Shown in pieces: positions 27,510 to 37,146 of a stretch of 64,000 nt of DNA (position 1 is the first letter of the stretch; every line of letters starts with the position of its first letter). Source of the DNA: DAOSXA01 sp964526835 (GTDB taxonomy: Bacteria; Zixibacteria; MSB-5A5; GN15; FEB-12); NCBI GenBank assembly GCA_964526835.1, contig CAZGMK010000004.1:112341-176340 (forward strand), given 5' to 3'. The notes under the pieces were generated by a model. It saw only the letters and a list, made by a program, of their open reading frames with translations, ran no database searches and was not told where the DNA came from. The translations under genes and the position numbers were made by a program.

Positions 27510-30500
27510 ATGACGTTGTACAGGACACGGAAGTCTCGGCTGATTCTCCCGGTCGGGGGATTGATGGTTCTGCTGGCCGCCTTGTGGCTCGGCTGCTCCG
27601 ACAGGCCGGTCGATTCCGGAAACAAAGATGCGGCCGGAAGCCTGAACCTGCAGATGAAGCTGGCCTCGACCGAGTTGGCCGACTACATCGACTCGGTCAG
27701 GGTGACTATTGTTCCTTCCGACCGTTCGGGACGCATTGTCACTACTCTGGCTGTCATCGATGGCGGATATGAGGGCCAAATACCAGAAGTTCCGGTGGGG
27801 CCGGCGCTGCTGATAGTCGAGGCCATCGATGCAAATACGGGCATGGTTGTCTATCGTGACGAGCGCACTATTCTCGTAAGGTCCGACCAGCCCACCGAGG
27901 CGCCCATGGTGCTGCAACCGTACGGACGACTTGTTCGTCTTTCACCGCGCAGTATCACAACCAGTGCCGGTCAAGAGGTATCCACAGTGGCGCAGCTCTT
28001 TCGGGTACCCTGGCCGACCCATACGAGCTTCCAGGTGTGGTTCAACGGCAATCATGTAGTTCCTGACAGCATCACCCCGGCAGTCGATACCGCCGATGTT
28101 TCAGTGAGCGGCGTTCTTGATCCGGTGGGCTACCCGCCCCGCTATTATGCGGTGACGGTAACCCGTGGCGAGGCCTTCGCGGCGGCAGGGGAAGCAAACG
28201 AGCTGGTCGATATTGCGCGAATCTGGTGGACCACCCTCAGCCCCAACGACGTGCCGGCCACATCTGTAGTACGGATCGATTCCCTGGTGCTCAACGACGC
28301 CGAGGGTGGCGACTACCCCACCGACTCTATCTTCACCGACCGCTGCATCGTGACCCTGTTGGATACAGTCGTGACCGATGCGATTCCTCCGTCGGGGGTG
28401 ACTGATCTCGCGGTCGACAGCGTGGCGCCGGGAACGGTTTATCTCTCCTGGACCGCGCCCGGTGATGATCGCCGAGCCGGTCAGGCGGCTGAGTACGATA
28501 TCCGGTGGTCGTCGCAGCCCCTGACGGCTACAGGCTTCAGCGAAGCCAATACTGTTGTCGGCGAGCCCAGTCCCGCCGTGGCTGGCACGGTCGAGCAGTT
28601 TGCCCTGACCAACATCGATTTCTCGGACACGATTTGGGTCGCTCTGCGAACCGCCGACGAAGCGGCCAATTGGTCCGGTATCTCGAATGTGGTTGTGGCG
28701 GTGGCTCCGGATATCACTCCCCCGGCCACTATCACCGACCTGGAGATCACGGAGCAATTGTCCGATCGAGTAACCCTGGCGTGGACAGCACCGGGTGATG
28801 ACAGCACTAGTGGACAAGCCTCGGAATACGACGTGCGCTGGTCAACCGAGTTCATAACGGCAGTCAACTTCGCCTCGGCCACACGGGTTGCGGCCATGCC
28901 TGATCCGGATACCGCCGGGACAACGGAATCGGTCACGGTGCTGGTTTCCACCGATACGGTGCGCTACTTCGCGATCAAGGCAGCCGATGAGGCGTCGAAT
29001 TGGTCCGGCCTGTCCAATGTCGTTGCGACAATCCCACCTGATACAATTGCCCCGGCCGGAGTCGATGATCTGGAGTTGCTGTATCAGACCGACAGCTCGG
29101 TCACTCTCAGTTGGACTGCGGTCGGCGACGACAGCAGTTCGGGGCAGGCAAGCCTTTATGACCTGCGTTACTACAACAACCCGATCAACGAAAACAACTA
29201 CGAGTTGACGATTCCCATCGGCGATGTTCCCGCACCAGGTGCGGCGGGAGTGGTGGAGACTGTCACAGTCTCGGTGCCGACTACGACGCAGCAGTATATT
29301 GCATTGAAAGTGGGTGATGAGACACCGAACTGGTCGCCGCTGTCGAATGTAATAATGACACTGCCGCCGGATACGGTGGCCCCGGCCGCCATCACGGACT
29401 TGGCGGCGACGTCGGTCGATGACGATTCGGTCACGCTGGCCTGGACCGCCCCCGGCAACAACTATCTCTCCGGCACGGCGTACGCCTACGACATCCGCAT
29501 GAGCACCAGCCCGATCACAGACGGCAACTTCGATGAGGCAATCGTGGTTCCGACGTCAATATATCCGGAGCCACTTGTTGTGGGTACACCGCAGTCGATG
29601 ACCGTCACCCCCCTCGATGGCGAGACCACCTACTACTTTGCTATGAAGACAAGGGACCGCAACGGCAACTGGTCCCCTTTGTCGAACGTGATTGAGGTGA
29701 CGACCCTGGACGGCATCGCTCCGGGACAAATCACCGATCTGGAGGTAATCGAGTATTCTTCCGTCTACATCCAGCTTCGCTGGACAGCTCCCGGCGACGA
29801 TGAGCTGTCGGGCACGGTAGCCCGGTATGATATCCGCTGGTCACCCGACAGCATCACCGGCGCCAACTGGAATGAGGCTCTGTCGATCAGCGACGAGCCG
29901 ACACCTCAGTCGGCCGGGTCGGCGGAGGAGTACACTTTCGAGCAACTGTCGCCGATCATAACTACATACTTCTTCGCCGTGCGGTCAGCTGATGAACGTC
30001 CGAACTGGTCGGCAATCTCGAACATCGCCCGAGTGGATATCGAAGCAGCCGTCTTCGATGACCCCAACCTCGAGCAGGCCGTCCGCGATCAACTCGGGCT
30101 TCCGGCCGAAGGCTTGCTGGCTCTGATCGATGTGCAAACGATGGATAGCCTCTATGCCGAATATTACGACATAACCTCACTCGGCGGTTTGGAGCAGGCC
30201 ACGGCCCTGCGCTGGCTGCTGGTTCACGGCAACAGCGAGGGCATGGGGCTCACCGACAGCGGCATCGCCGCGCTCTCAGGTCTGACGAATTTGGAGTATC
30301 TGTCGCTCTACGGCAACATGCTGGTCGACCTGACGAACCTGTCGGGACTGACTTCCCTGACTCACCTCGGGCTCGGATCGAACAATATCGTTGACCTCTC
30401 ACCCCTGTCAGGGTTGACAACTCTCGACTTCCTCGATATCAGGTTTAATAACGTGGCGGGATTGGGGGCTCTCGGCGACCTGACCGGGCTGGACACCTTG

Positions 30501-30938
30501 TTGCTGGATTACAACGGGCTTACAAGCCTGACCGGAATAGGGGCGCTCACTGAGCTGCAGAGCCTCAGCATCACCGGCAATGCGATTTCGGACATTTCCC
30601 CGATTTCCTCACTCCGCAGTCTGAAGCGGCTGCAGTCTGCCTGGATTACGGGCCTGACCAGCATTGACGCCCTCATTACGAACGACTCATTGAAGTATGC
30701 TGACTTCAACGGCTGTTCGCTCGGGGGGCTTTATCCAGTCGCATTCTGGCCGGAGCTAGACACTCTGATGGTTCGGTACAACAACATCGTGAGCATCTAT
30801 CACACGGTGGAGTCGGGGCTGGGCGACGGAGACTACCTGGATGTTCGGTATAATGAGCTCAATTCGATGTCCCTTGAGAGTTACATCCCTACGTTGATAG
30901 CACGGGGCGTCCATGTGGACTACATTGGACCTCGGTAA
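27510..30938 (+). CDS. Large lipoprotein with five FN3 domains and a leucine-rich-repeat domain
   Basis: A 1142-residue lipoprotein; the signal peptide ends LLAALWLGC. The N-terminal module (about 40-130) is similar to that of the preceding gene. Five fibronectin type III domains follow, starting near residues 291, 402, 513, 623 and 737; each has the pattern ITDL...V.L.WTAPGDD..SG.A..YD.R. From about 850 the protein switches to leucine-rich repeats (LTNLEYLSLYGNMLVDL, LTSLTHLGLGSNNIVDL), as in internalins. Domain make-up suggests a cell-surface adhesion or recognition protein. GAGGACAACAA precedes the ATG. It is the last gene of the envelope run, and a hairpin follows it. Confidence 0.88.
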   Translation: MTLYRTRKSRLILPVGGLMVLLAALWLGCSDRPVDSGNKDAAGSLNLQMKLASTELADYIDSVRVTIVPSDRSGRIVTTLAVIDGGYEGQIPEVPVGPALLIVEAIDANTGMVVYRDERTILVRSDQPTEAPMVLQPYGRLVRLSPRSITTSAGQEVSTVAQLFRVPWPTHTSFQVWFNGNHVVPDSITPAVDTADVSVSGVLDPVGYPPRYYAVTVTRGEAFAAAGEANELVDIARIWWTTLSPNDVPATSVVRIDSLVLNDAEGGDYPTDSIFTDRCIVTLLDTVVTDAIPPSGVTDLAVDSVAPGTVYLSWTAPGDDRRAGQAAEYDIRWSSQPLTATGFSEANTVVGEPSPAVAGTVEQFALTNIDFSDTIWVALRTADEAANWSGISNVVVAVAPDITPPATITDLEITEQLSDRVTLAWTAPGDDSTSGQASEYDVRWSTEFITAVNFASATRVAAMPDPDTAGTTESVTVLVSTDTVRYFAIKAADEASNWSGLSNVVATIPPDTIAPAGVDDLELLYQTDSSVTLSWTAVGDDSSSGQASLYDLRYYNNPINENNYELTIPIGDVPAPGAAGVVETVTVSVPTTTQQYIALKVGDETPNWSPLSNVIMTLPPDTVAPAAITDLAATSVDDDSVTLAWTAPGNNYLSGTAYAYDIRMSTSPITDGNFDEAIVVPTSIYPEPLVVGTPQSMTVTPLDGETTYYFAMKTRDRNGNWSPLSNVIEVTTLDGIAPGQITDLEVIEYSSVYIQLRWTAPGDDELSGTVARYDIRWSPDSITGANWNEALSISDEPTPQSAGSAEEYTFEQLSPIITTYFFAVRSADERPNWSAISNIARVDIEAAVFDDPNLEQAVRDQLGLPAEGLLALIDVQTMDSLYAEYYDITSLGGLEQATALRWLLVHGNSEGMGLTDSGIAALSGLTNLEYLSLYGNMLVDLTNLSGLTSLTHLGLGSNNIVDLSPLSGLTTLDFLDIRFNNVAGLGALGDLTGLDTLLLDYNGLTSLTGIGALTELQSLSITGNAISDISPISSLRSLKRLQSAWITGLTSIDALITNDSLKYADFNGCSLGGLYPVAFWPELDTLMVRYNNIVSIYHTVESGLGDGDYLDVRYNELNSMSLESYIPTLIARGVHVDYIGPR

Positions 30939-30962
30939 ACCGGTTGCAGAGCAGATTGAAGG

Positions 30963-30992
30963 AAGCGCCGCGCCCCTCAGGGCACGGCGCTT
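30963..30992. terminator. Bidirectional hairpin terminator between convergent genes
   Basis: AAGCGCCG (30963-30970) pairs with CGGCGCTT (30985-30992), and inside it GCCC pairs with GGGC around a CTCA loop. It sits 24 bases past the FN3-LRR gene and 29 bases before the stop of the oppositely oriented gene. The outer arms resemble the hairpin at 16899-16929. Confidence 0.6.
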
Positions 30993-31021
30993 CGGTCATT
31001 CAGGGGTGCGTGGTCTCTCGA

Positions 31022-31525
31022 TCAGTTCACTTCGACAATCACGCCGTCGGTAACTCGAGCCCGAATCGGCTGATCGGCCTCAATCACGCCTTCAGTACCC
31101 TTGAAGAAAAGCCCGAATATGAGCAGCCATGAGAGGGTCTTGCGACCCTTGCCCTCGGCCACGATCGTACCATTCGCTCCCTCTATGAGAAGCGGCTTGT
31201 CATCGATCGGTTGGAATGCGCTGCCGGGGGTCAACTGGAACAGTTCCACCTCAACTCGTCCCGGTTTGCCGGGCTTTCCGGCGGGCTTGACCGACTTGAC
31301 CCGGGCCGAGCCCTTAGCCCCGGCCTTCACGATCGTCTGGCCTCCAATCTGGATCGGCTCGACCAGGTGAATCGGGATTTCATCACCTGGTTCCACGTAT
31401 TTGGAGGAAACATCCTGATTGAACGCCACTGTTATCTCAGTTCCTTCCGGCACCATAAAGTCGGCGGCGGATGCGATAGACGCGACGGTGAATGCCGTCA
31501 GCGCAGCTATAATGGCACTTCTCAT
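31022..31525 (-). CDS. Small exported protein at the end of the T6SS operon
   Basis: A 167-residue protein with signal peptide MRSAIIAALTAFTVASIASA and no lipobox. The mature part is beta-rich (FMVPEGTEITVAFNQDVSSKYVEPGDEIPIHLVEPI, IVKAGAKGSARVKSV), then a hydrophobic segment LSWLLIFGLFFKG and a final strand region. I do not recognise a defined family. It starts four bases after the stop of the TssM-like gene, so it is the last gene of the T6SS operon. Because the locus lacks TssJ, this exported protein may be a periplasmic or outer-membrane partner of the membrane complex; that is an inference from position only. Confidence 0.7.
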   Translation of the reverse strand: MRSAIIAALTAFTVASIASAADFMVPEGTEITVAFNQDVSSKYVEPGDEIPIHLVEPIQIGGQTIVKAGAKGSARVKSVKPAGKPGKPGRVEVELFQLTPGSAFQPIDDKPLLIEGANGTIVAEGKGRKTLSWLLIFGLFFKGTEGVIEADQPIRARVTDGVIVEVN

Positions 31526-31529
31526 TTGT

Positions 31530-33743
31530 CTACTCCCTTAGTTTCGGCAGCCTGTCCCTGGGATCGGGGCTGAAGTTAACTGTAATCCTCTGTCCATTAG
31601 GGAAAGTGACCTCTCCTCGCATCTCAAACAGGGCCACATCGCTTTCGAGTTTCTTCCGGACCTTGGAGTATCGCCCGTTGGTCTCCTCGCCCCCGTCGTG
31701 GTTGTTCGGATCCAGGGCAATGTATATGACGTCACCTGATTTCCAGGTCAGTTTCTGCGGCCGCCCCGGGTGAATCTGTCCCGGGGGCCAGGTCTCGGGG
31801 TCTCCCGGCTTAATCACGGTAACGTGAACATGGTGCCCTTCCGGACAGTAGTCGACAGCGTATGAGAACTCACGTCGCTGGTCGAAGTACCTCACCTGAT
31901 TCAGATAGTTGTCAATCGCCGCTACATCCGGGGCTCTTGAGGGATCTGCACCAATGTCGGATCGAATCCGCCTGAGATCGCGTACAGCCTTGCCGAGCAG
32001 AAAACCGGCATCGTTCGAGTCATTGATGCGACGAGCCAGGCTCTTGAACTCGTCACCGGCCTGGCGCGCCGTGGTGGTTTGCTGCTCCTGCTGTTTGGAT
32101 CCGGAGACGGTTTTGTTGAGAGTTTCGAGCAGTTCCTCCTCGGCCTGGCTGAGTGCGGTGGCGTGCAGTTGACGATCATTGCTGACCTGCTGGGCCAGGC
32201 GACTCCAGGCAGTGGTATCCTGACGATTGGCAAAGGCCTGCTTGAGCAACTCCCAGTAGGCCAGCGCACGTCCTGAGCGCCGGTACAACTCACTGAGAGT
32301 GTCACCCTCGTGATGGACCTTCAGGCCGGCTTCGAGACCCAGGTGCATGTCCTCCAAAAGCAATTGACCGTCAAGCGGGCTAAGCCTGGGCCAAAGGTTG
32401 GGATCGGAGGTGAGTCGGGTCAACTGGCGGATGCGCTCGTCGAGATCAGCGCGGGCCTCGTCCCTGAGGCGCTCGTCATACTGCGCCCGAATGTGCGACG
32501 ATGGTGTGATATACTCGTCGAAGAACCACTTGACCATCTTCGAGTTCTCATACCGCCGGAACTGACGTATGATCCTGGATTGCTCCTCCGATGAAGCATC
32601 GAAGCGGTCGCGCCGACCGAGTACATTGTCCTCCACCTGTACTGTTCTGGGCAGCAGCCACCAGAAGTGCCAGGCATACGGCAGAGATATCAGGAGTATC
32701 CACACCATGCTGGCAATGGCAACCCACCTGGTGACTCGACGCATAACATCAATGCGTCGCCCCCGTAGAATCGTCTTTAGTATCCAGTAGAAAGGTCGCT
32801 GCACGCCGATGGGGCTCATTTTGTCGGGAGGGGCATAGATCGATCGTCCGACGTCGGTGCCGACCTTCTCAGGCTGACTCCCGGTGGCGCTGACGAAGAA
32901 GACCTGAAAATCGAGAGTGCGGCCGACGACAACTTTGAGAAACTCCTTCAACTTGACCAGAATGTCGCGGACGGTCCCGGCCCAGGCTGAATTCGAAGCA
33001 ATGCGGTTGCTGGCCAGGACTCTCTCGAGAAAAACCTCATAATCCTCAGCCAGGAAGCTCTCATCTTCGCCGCTGACCAGGACAGTCTGCTGGTCTCCGG
33101 TGAATCCAGGCAGAATATCGGCCTTGGTGACAACGAGAGTCACGGGCACGGGCAAACGTCGCGACAGCGGCGACAACTGCTCAAGGATGTTGACGAAGGA
33201 AGCCGCATGCGCCTGACATTGGACGGTAGCAGCAAGGGCTTTGGGATCGAACAGGAAGATAATACCATCGGCTTCTGTCATGAAGGAGCTGACTTTCTCC
33301 TTCAGGTCATGTGGTTCGGAAATGTCGACCGCGCGGCCGTCGTAGTCGAGCGTCACCACCGGGACCTTATCGTCACGATCAAGAATGGCCGCAAACTGGA
33401 GAATAAGGTCGCCCTGAGTCGGGTCCGGGAACTTCTTATCCTCTTTGAGGTCGACCATGGTGCCGACGCTGGCTGTGGCGCCGATGCCCCAGATCTTGCG
33501 GTAGTTCCTGAGGAACTCGCCGGCGGTAGCCTGATCGGTAATAGAGAGCTGCAAGCGTTTGGATACTTTGCTCTCCTCGTTGAGAACCGTGAACAGGACC
33601 GTCTTGCCGGAGTTGGCGTGACCGTATACGCCGATCTTGATACCGTCCGGCCACTTGTAGTCACCTTCGGCGCCGGCCTTGCCGGAGCCGGATGAGGCCT
33701 TGGCGCCTTTTTTGAACAGCCTGAATATCTTTGGCAGCTTCAC
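31530..33743 (-). CDS. Compact TssM-like membrane protein with N-terminal GTPase domain
   Basis: A 737-residue protein. The N-terminal domain is a GTPase-like P-loop fold: G1 GHANSGKT (41-48), G3 DYDG (133-136), G4 TKAD (206-209), G5-like SAT (285-287). One transmembrane helix (about 339-358) is followed by a 380-residue domain, predicted periplasmic, of coiled helices and a beta-rich C-terminus. Canonical TssM (about 1100-1300 residues) has a transmembrane hairpin before the GTPase-like domain and a longer periplasmic part; here the hairpin is missing and the chain is short. Position after TssK and the TssL-like gene supports the role. The start is a GTG. Calling it TssM is an inference from architecture and context. 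Confidence 0.7.
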   Translation of the reverse strand: MKLPKIFRLFKKGAKASSGSGKAGAEGDYKWPDGIKIGVYGHANSGKTVLFTVLNEESKVSKRLQLSITDQATAGEFLRNYRKIWGIGATASVGTMVDLKEDKKFPDPTQGDLILQFAAILDRDDKVPVVTLDYDGRAVDISEPHDLKEKVSSFMTEADGIIFLFDPKALAATVQCQAHAASFVNILEQLSPLSRRLPVPVTLVVTKADILPGFTGDQQTVLVSGEDESFLAEDYEVFLERVLASNRIASNSAWAGTVRDILVKLKEFLKVVVGRTLDFQVFFVSATGSQPEKVGTDVGRSIYAPPDKMSPIGVQRPFYWILKTILRGRRIDVMRRVTRWVAIASMVWILLISLPYAWHFWWLLPRTVQVEDNVLGRRDRFDASSEEQSRIIRQFRRYENSKMVKWFFDEYITPSSHIRAQYDERLRDEARADLDERIRQLTRLTSDPNLWPRLSPLDGQLLLEDMHLGLEAGLKVHHEGDTLSELYRRSGRALAYWELLKQAFANRQDTTAWSRLAQQVSNDRQLHATALSQAEEELLETLNKTVSGSKQQEQQTTTARQAGDEFKSLARRINDSNDAGFLLGKAVRDLRRIRSDIGADPSRAPDVAAIDNYLNQVRYFDQRREFSYAVDYCPEGHHVHVTVIKPGDPETWPPGQIHPGRPQKLTWKSGDVIYIALDPNNHDGGEETNGRYSKVRKKLESDVALFEMRGEVTFPNGQRITVNFSPDPRDRLPKLRE

Positions 33744-33756
33744 GGTTGTCTAATCC

Positions 33757-34692
33757 CTATTGGCCGGGCGGTAAGGGCCGCTCGATTGCACGTTGTCGAA
33801 ATTGCTCCAAACGCTGCTGCTCGTGATCACTCCACTTACTCGGGACCCAGAAGGCCAGGAACAAGAACAGCAGCATGATGAAGCCGTAGTAGAAGTAGGC
33901 CGGTCGCCGCTGAGTCAAAACCAGTTTCAGATACCGCCAGTTGGAGAATGCGCCCTTGCCTTTGCCGGCGGCTTCCCCGATCGCCTCTTTGACCCGAGCC
34001 CAGAAACTGGTCTCGGCCAGATAGCCCCACTCACGCAGGTAGCGACGGACGGTTTCATCACGTTCGGCCATCTTGTCAAGGGCCTGCACACGAGCCAGAT
34101 GGAATTCCAGTGTACCGCGATCTTCAAGCAAGCCCGGGCCCATTTGCAGTCTTCTTCGCTGCAGTTGCAGCATCTTCTGCGGCTGGTTCATGGCGCCGAA
34201 GGCCTCGGGGGTCAGATTGGGGTCCAGCGGCTTGCCATATGTATTCATGAATCGAGCCAGCTCACCCAGAAAGAAACTGTTCAGGCGGAAACTGTTATTA
34301 AGGGCGCCGGCCTGAAAGAGAATCGGCAGCAGGTGATCCTCAAAGAACGGAACATCCTGCTTGACCAGTCGCAATCCGCGGCAGTAGGTGAAGGCCTTGT
34401 TCGATTGTCCGTCGATGTCCACCTCGACCTCAAAAAAAGTCACCAGAACCTGGAGGGTCAGCAGGCGCAAATCGGAGCTGTTGAGAGGGCCCTTCTTGAT
34501 GTGGTCGAGCAGATACCGATCCACTTCCACGGCCTGGTCCCGCTGTCGGCGCAGAGCCTGAAAGACCGCGCCGATGCCGTTGCAGGTCTGGAGAAAGGCC
34601 TCGGTTTCGAACCTCGTGCTGTCCTTCTCGAAAGCATCCAGATAGCGAAAAAGGTCTTCGAGGTATTTCTTTACGGCTACTTTTTCTTCCAT
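33757..34692 (-). CDS. Single-pass membrane protein in the TssL position of the T6SS locus
   Basis: A 311-residue protein with a long helical N-terminal part and one transmembrane helix near the C-terminus (about 266-283, AYFYYGFIMLLFLFLAFW), then a short charged tail. This single C-terminal anchor is the topology of TssL (DotU), the cytoplasmic hook of the T6SS membrane complex, and it lies directly between tssK and the TssM-like gene. I do not see the DotU sequence signature, so homology is unproven; TssL-like is assigned from topology and position. It starts 10 bases after tssK and ends 13 bases before the next start. Confidence 0.65.
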   Translation of the reverse strand: MEEKVAVKKYLEDLFRYLDAFEKDSTRFETEAFLQTCNGIGAVFQALRRQRDQAVEVDRYLLDHIKKGPLNSSDLRLLTLQVLVTFFEVEVDIDGQSNKAFTYCRGLRLVKQDVPFFEDHLLPILFQAGALNNSFRLNSFFLGELARFMNTYGKPLDPNLTPEAFGAMNQPQKMLQLQRRRLQMGPGLLEDRGTLEFHLARVQALDKMAERDETVRRYLREWGYLAETSFWARVKEAIGEAAGKGKGAFSNWRYLKLVLTQRRPAYFYYGFIMLLFLFLAFWVPSKWSDHEQQRLEQFRQRAIERPLPPGQ

Positions 34693-34702
34693 GATCTACG
34701 GC

Positions 34703-36154
34703 TCAAACAACGTATACTGACATGTCCATTTTGCCCAGGCCGGCAAACCGATCGGCATCCGCGGCGCCCCGGAATATAAGCGTCAATTGGCGTACACCGG
34801 GAGTCTTAAGCATATCCTGAGGGTGCAACGCGACTTTGGCGTCATAGGTGCCCGCATCGATGTCCACCGGGTCGGTTTCGCCCAGCCCGCGGGCCTCGTT
34901 CAAACCGAGCCTCACCTGCATAGTCGACCACTGGGTGGCGTTGAACAGATCCTTGTTGAGAAGCACGGCTACATCCGAGAGCTCTCTCGGCTCGGGCAGG
35001 TTAATGATGAGGTAATTCAATTCGCCCATGCTCTCGACCTGCACGTCGGTGTATTCCGCCACGCGATAGCTCTGGCCCCGATAGGTGATGGAATCACTGG
35101 CTACCGCCTGGGCGCCCAACTGCTCCTTCTTCACCTGAGCGAAGAACCCGAAGAGCCCCCGCAGAACACCGAGAATCCGGTCGATTTCACGCATGTGCCG
35201 GCCGATGCCATTGTGATCATAATCGGTCATCACAAAACTATCTATGCTGGCCAGGAAATGGCCGGCTTCGGTGGCGGCCTCCCGCGTGAAGAACTTCTCG
35301 TTGAGAAAGTCCTTGAGGACAGGTTGCAGGTTGAGGGCGGTGGAAAACACACGGAAGAGGCGCTTGAAAAAGACCACCACTTCCATGGGGTGACGGCTGT
35401 TTCTTCCAACGACAAACGTGTCGAGGGAAGCCGATAGATGCGAGGCGAACTGGTAGACGGTTTGTTTAAAGGCGTCCTGCAGACTGGTTTTCTCGCCAGA
35501 CAGGGAGCCATCGGCGTTGATGGCGATAAAAGCTCGAGATGAGAGGGACAACAGGTTCTCCAGTCGGTTACGCAGGTCGTGGGTGGCCTTATCGAGACGT
35601 TCATCGGCGTGTGTGCTGAGGCAGGGAGGATAGTAGTCGCGAACCGGCTCGACTTCGCTTCCCTGGGCGGCCAGGTGGGCCACTTGTATCCAACGATTCT
35701 GTGTCAAAGGGGGCTTCTCGCCGAGCATCAGGAAGTAGCTGGAGGTTCGCCAGGGCCGGCGCGGGGGATCCTCATCAGGACTGGGCTCGCCCGTTTCGCG
35801 TTTGGTCGGATCATCGACACCGATGTAAACACCGATCTGTTCGCCGCTGATATCGGTTTCAGCGGTCAGCGGTCCGGAAGAGTCCCCGCCGACATCAATC
35901 AGCCAGCCGCCGGGAGTCATTGCCCGGCAGCGGGTTACTTCTACCCGGAGGCGGTCGGAACCGGCGGTCAGGTTCATTGCCAGCGCTGCGTGCCCCTCGG
36001 CGCCCTGGCCGCGCATTAGTCCCCAGCGGTCCGCGCCGGTAGCCGCATACCACCGGTCGCGGCTCTCGAGATACTCTTCCAGAGCCGCCAGATGGGCTTG
36101 GCCCAGAAGCATTCCATCACGCCAGTTAACTGAATATAACCTGAAGTCACTCAT
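34703..36154 (-). CDS. tssK: T6SS baseplate protein TssK
   Basis: A 483-residue cytoplasmic protein. The N-terminus LYSVNWRDGMLLGQAHLAALEEYLES matches the TssK hallmark region (canonical W-x-E-G-M-x-L-x-P-Q-H). In type VI systems TssK trimers link the TssF-TssG wedge of the baseplate to the TssL-TssM membrane complex. The C-terminal domain (about 340-480) that binds the membrane complex is present. Length is close to the usual 440-450. It follows tssG by 59 bases and precedes the TssL-like gene by 10, as expected. Confidence 0.82.
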   Translation of the reverse strand: MSDFRLYSVNWRDGMLLGQAHLAALEEYLESRDRWYAATGADRWGLMRGQGAEGHAALAMNLTAGSDRLRVEVTRCRAMTPGGWLIDVGGDSSGPLTAETDISGEQIGVYIGVDDPTKRETGEPSPDEDPPRRPWRTSSYFLMLGEKPPLTQNRWIQVAHLAAQGSEVEPVRDYYPPCLSTHADERLDKATHDLRNRLENLLSLSSRAFIAINADGSLSGEKTSLQDAFKQTVYQFASHLSASLDTFVVGRNSRHPMEVVVFFKRLFRVFSTALNLQPVLKDFLNEKFFTREAATEAGHFLASIDSFVMTDYDHNGIGRHMREIDRILGVLRGLFGFFAQVKKEQLGAQAVASDSITYRGQSYRVAEYTDVQVESMGELNYLIINLPEPRELSDVAVLLNKDLFNATQWSTMQVRLGLNEARGLGETDPVDIDAGTYDAKVALHPQDMLKTPGVRQLTLIFRGAADADRFAGLGKMDMSVYVV

Positions 36155-36213
36155 TATGTTGCCTCAACCAAGAGAAATCGAATCTAGGCCCGCAGGACCG
36201 GCGTGTCAAGACT

Positions 36214-37146
36214 TCAAACATAAGTCCGCTCCCGCGGGAGGTAAGTGTTGTAACCAAGCCTGAAATGCTCTGTGGAATCGCCCAGTTTGCGGCGACCGCG
36301 ACGGGCGTGGACGGATATGCGGTAGTCCAGTTGACCGGGCATGCAGGTCTGCAGAAGCCACTCGAGGTGACGGTGCATGGGTCCGCCCGGCATCCAATCC
36401 CGGATTCGGTCGGAGGCAACTCCATGAACATGGACGCGATAGGTTTGATCGCAGTCGATGAATCCGTCACCGAGGACTATCTGCCTGCCCAGGCGGTGAC
36501 GCTTCTGGCCGAGACGAGACTGTATGTCCGACGGGATATCGTATCGCACGGGGATGTTTTCTTCGACAGAGCAACGGCGCCCCAGCAACAGGGTGAGCAC
36601 ATGACCGACTTGCTCGGCGTTACCGGCCCAATTGTGGAAGCTGGGCAACAGAGCCGCCCAGAGGCCTAGCTGGCGGGGGTCGGCATGCCGCCGCGGCATA
36701 TCGAGAGCGAACAAGGAAAGGAACTCTCGCAGACGAACGGTATCGGTGGTACCCAATGAGAAACGCAGACGCTCGCCCAATGCCAGAGCTTGATAGCGAA
36801 CCACGGTAGCGTCGAATGGAGCCATAAAGTGACGCGCCCGGAGCTCCCATCCTGAGGACGATTTCGCCGCATCGCCGAGGCCGGCGAAGAACTGGCACGG
36901 CAGCGTATCCACGGCGCTGGAGAAGCCAACCTCAAGGGAAACAACGGTATCCGGCGTAATTGGCGTCCCCGGATCGGGGGACTGCGCTACGACTTCGCCT
37001 CGGTAGTTGCGGTGTGTCCCGACTGCAAGAAGGCTCACCTGATGAAGATCGACGCCCAGGCGATCCAGCGCCAGCAGCGACGTGACGAAACTCAGGCGCT
37101 TGTGTCGGTCACACAGGTGCGGCATGGTCGCTCGGGTTGCGCTCAT
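36214..37146 (-). CDS. tssG: T6SS baseplate protein TssG
   Basis: A 310-residue protein matching TssG (VasB/ImpH) in size and position. The C-terminal half carries features usual for the family (GLWAALLPSFHNWAGNAEQVGHVLTLLLGRRCSVEE, and IVLGDGFIDCDQTYRVHVH). A segment near residues 48-75 (VVAQSPDPGTPITPDTVVSLEVG) looks like a PASTA-type beta strand pair, which I have not seen described for TssG. Two TssF and one TssG form the baseplate wedge. It overlaps tssF by four bases (ATGA). Confidence 0.75.
   Translation of the reverse strand: MSATRATMPHLCDRHKRLSFVTSLLALDRLGVDLHQVSLLAVGTHRNYRGEVVAQSPDPGTPITPDTVVSLEVGFSSAVDTLPCQFFAGLGDAAKSSSGWELRARHFMAPFDATVVRYQALALGERLRFSLGTTDTVRLREFLSLFALDMPRRHADPRQLGLWAALLPSFHNWAGNAEQVGHVLTLLLGRRCSVEENIPVRYDIPSDIQSRLGQKRHRLGRQIVLGDGFIDCDQTYRVHVHGVASDRIRDWMPGGPMHRHLEWLLQTCMPGQLDYRISVHARRGRRKLGDSTEHFRLGYNTYLPRERTYV

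Noticed and set aside
28381..30060. A CRISPR-like or tandem DNA repeat array
   Set aside because: The periodic sequence is the coding for five FN3 domains; copies are ~330 bases long and diverged, with no short identical repeats and spacers.
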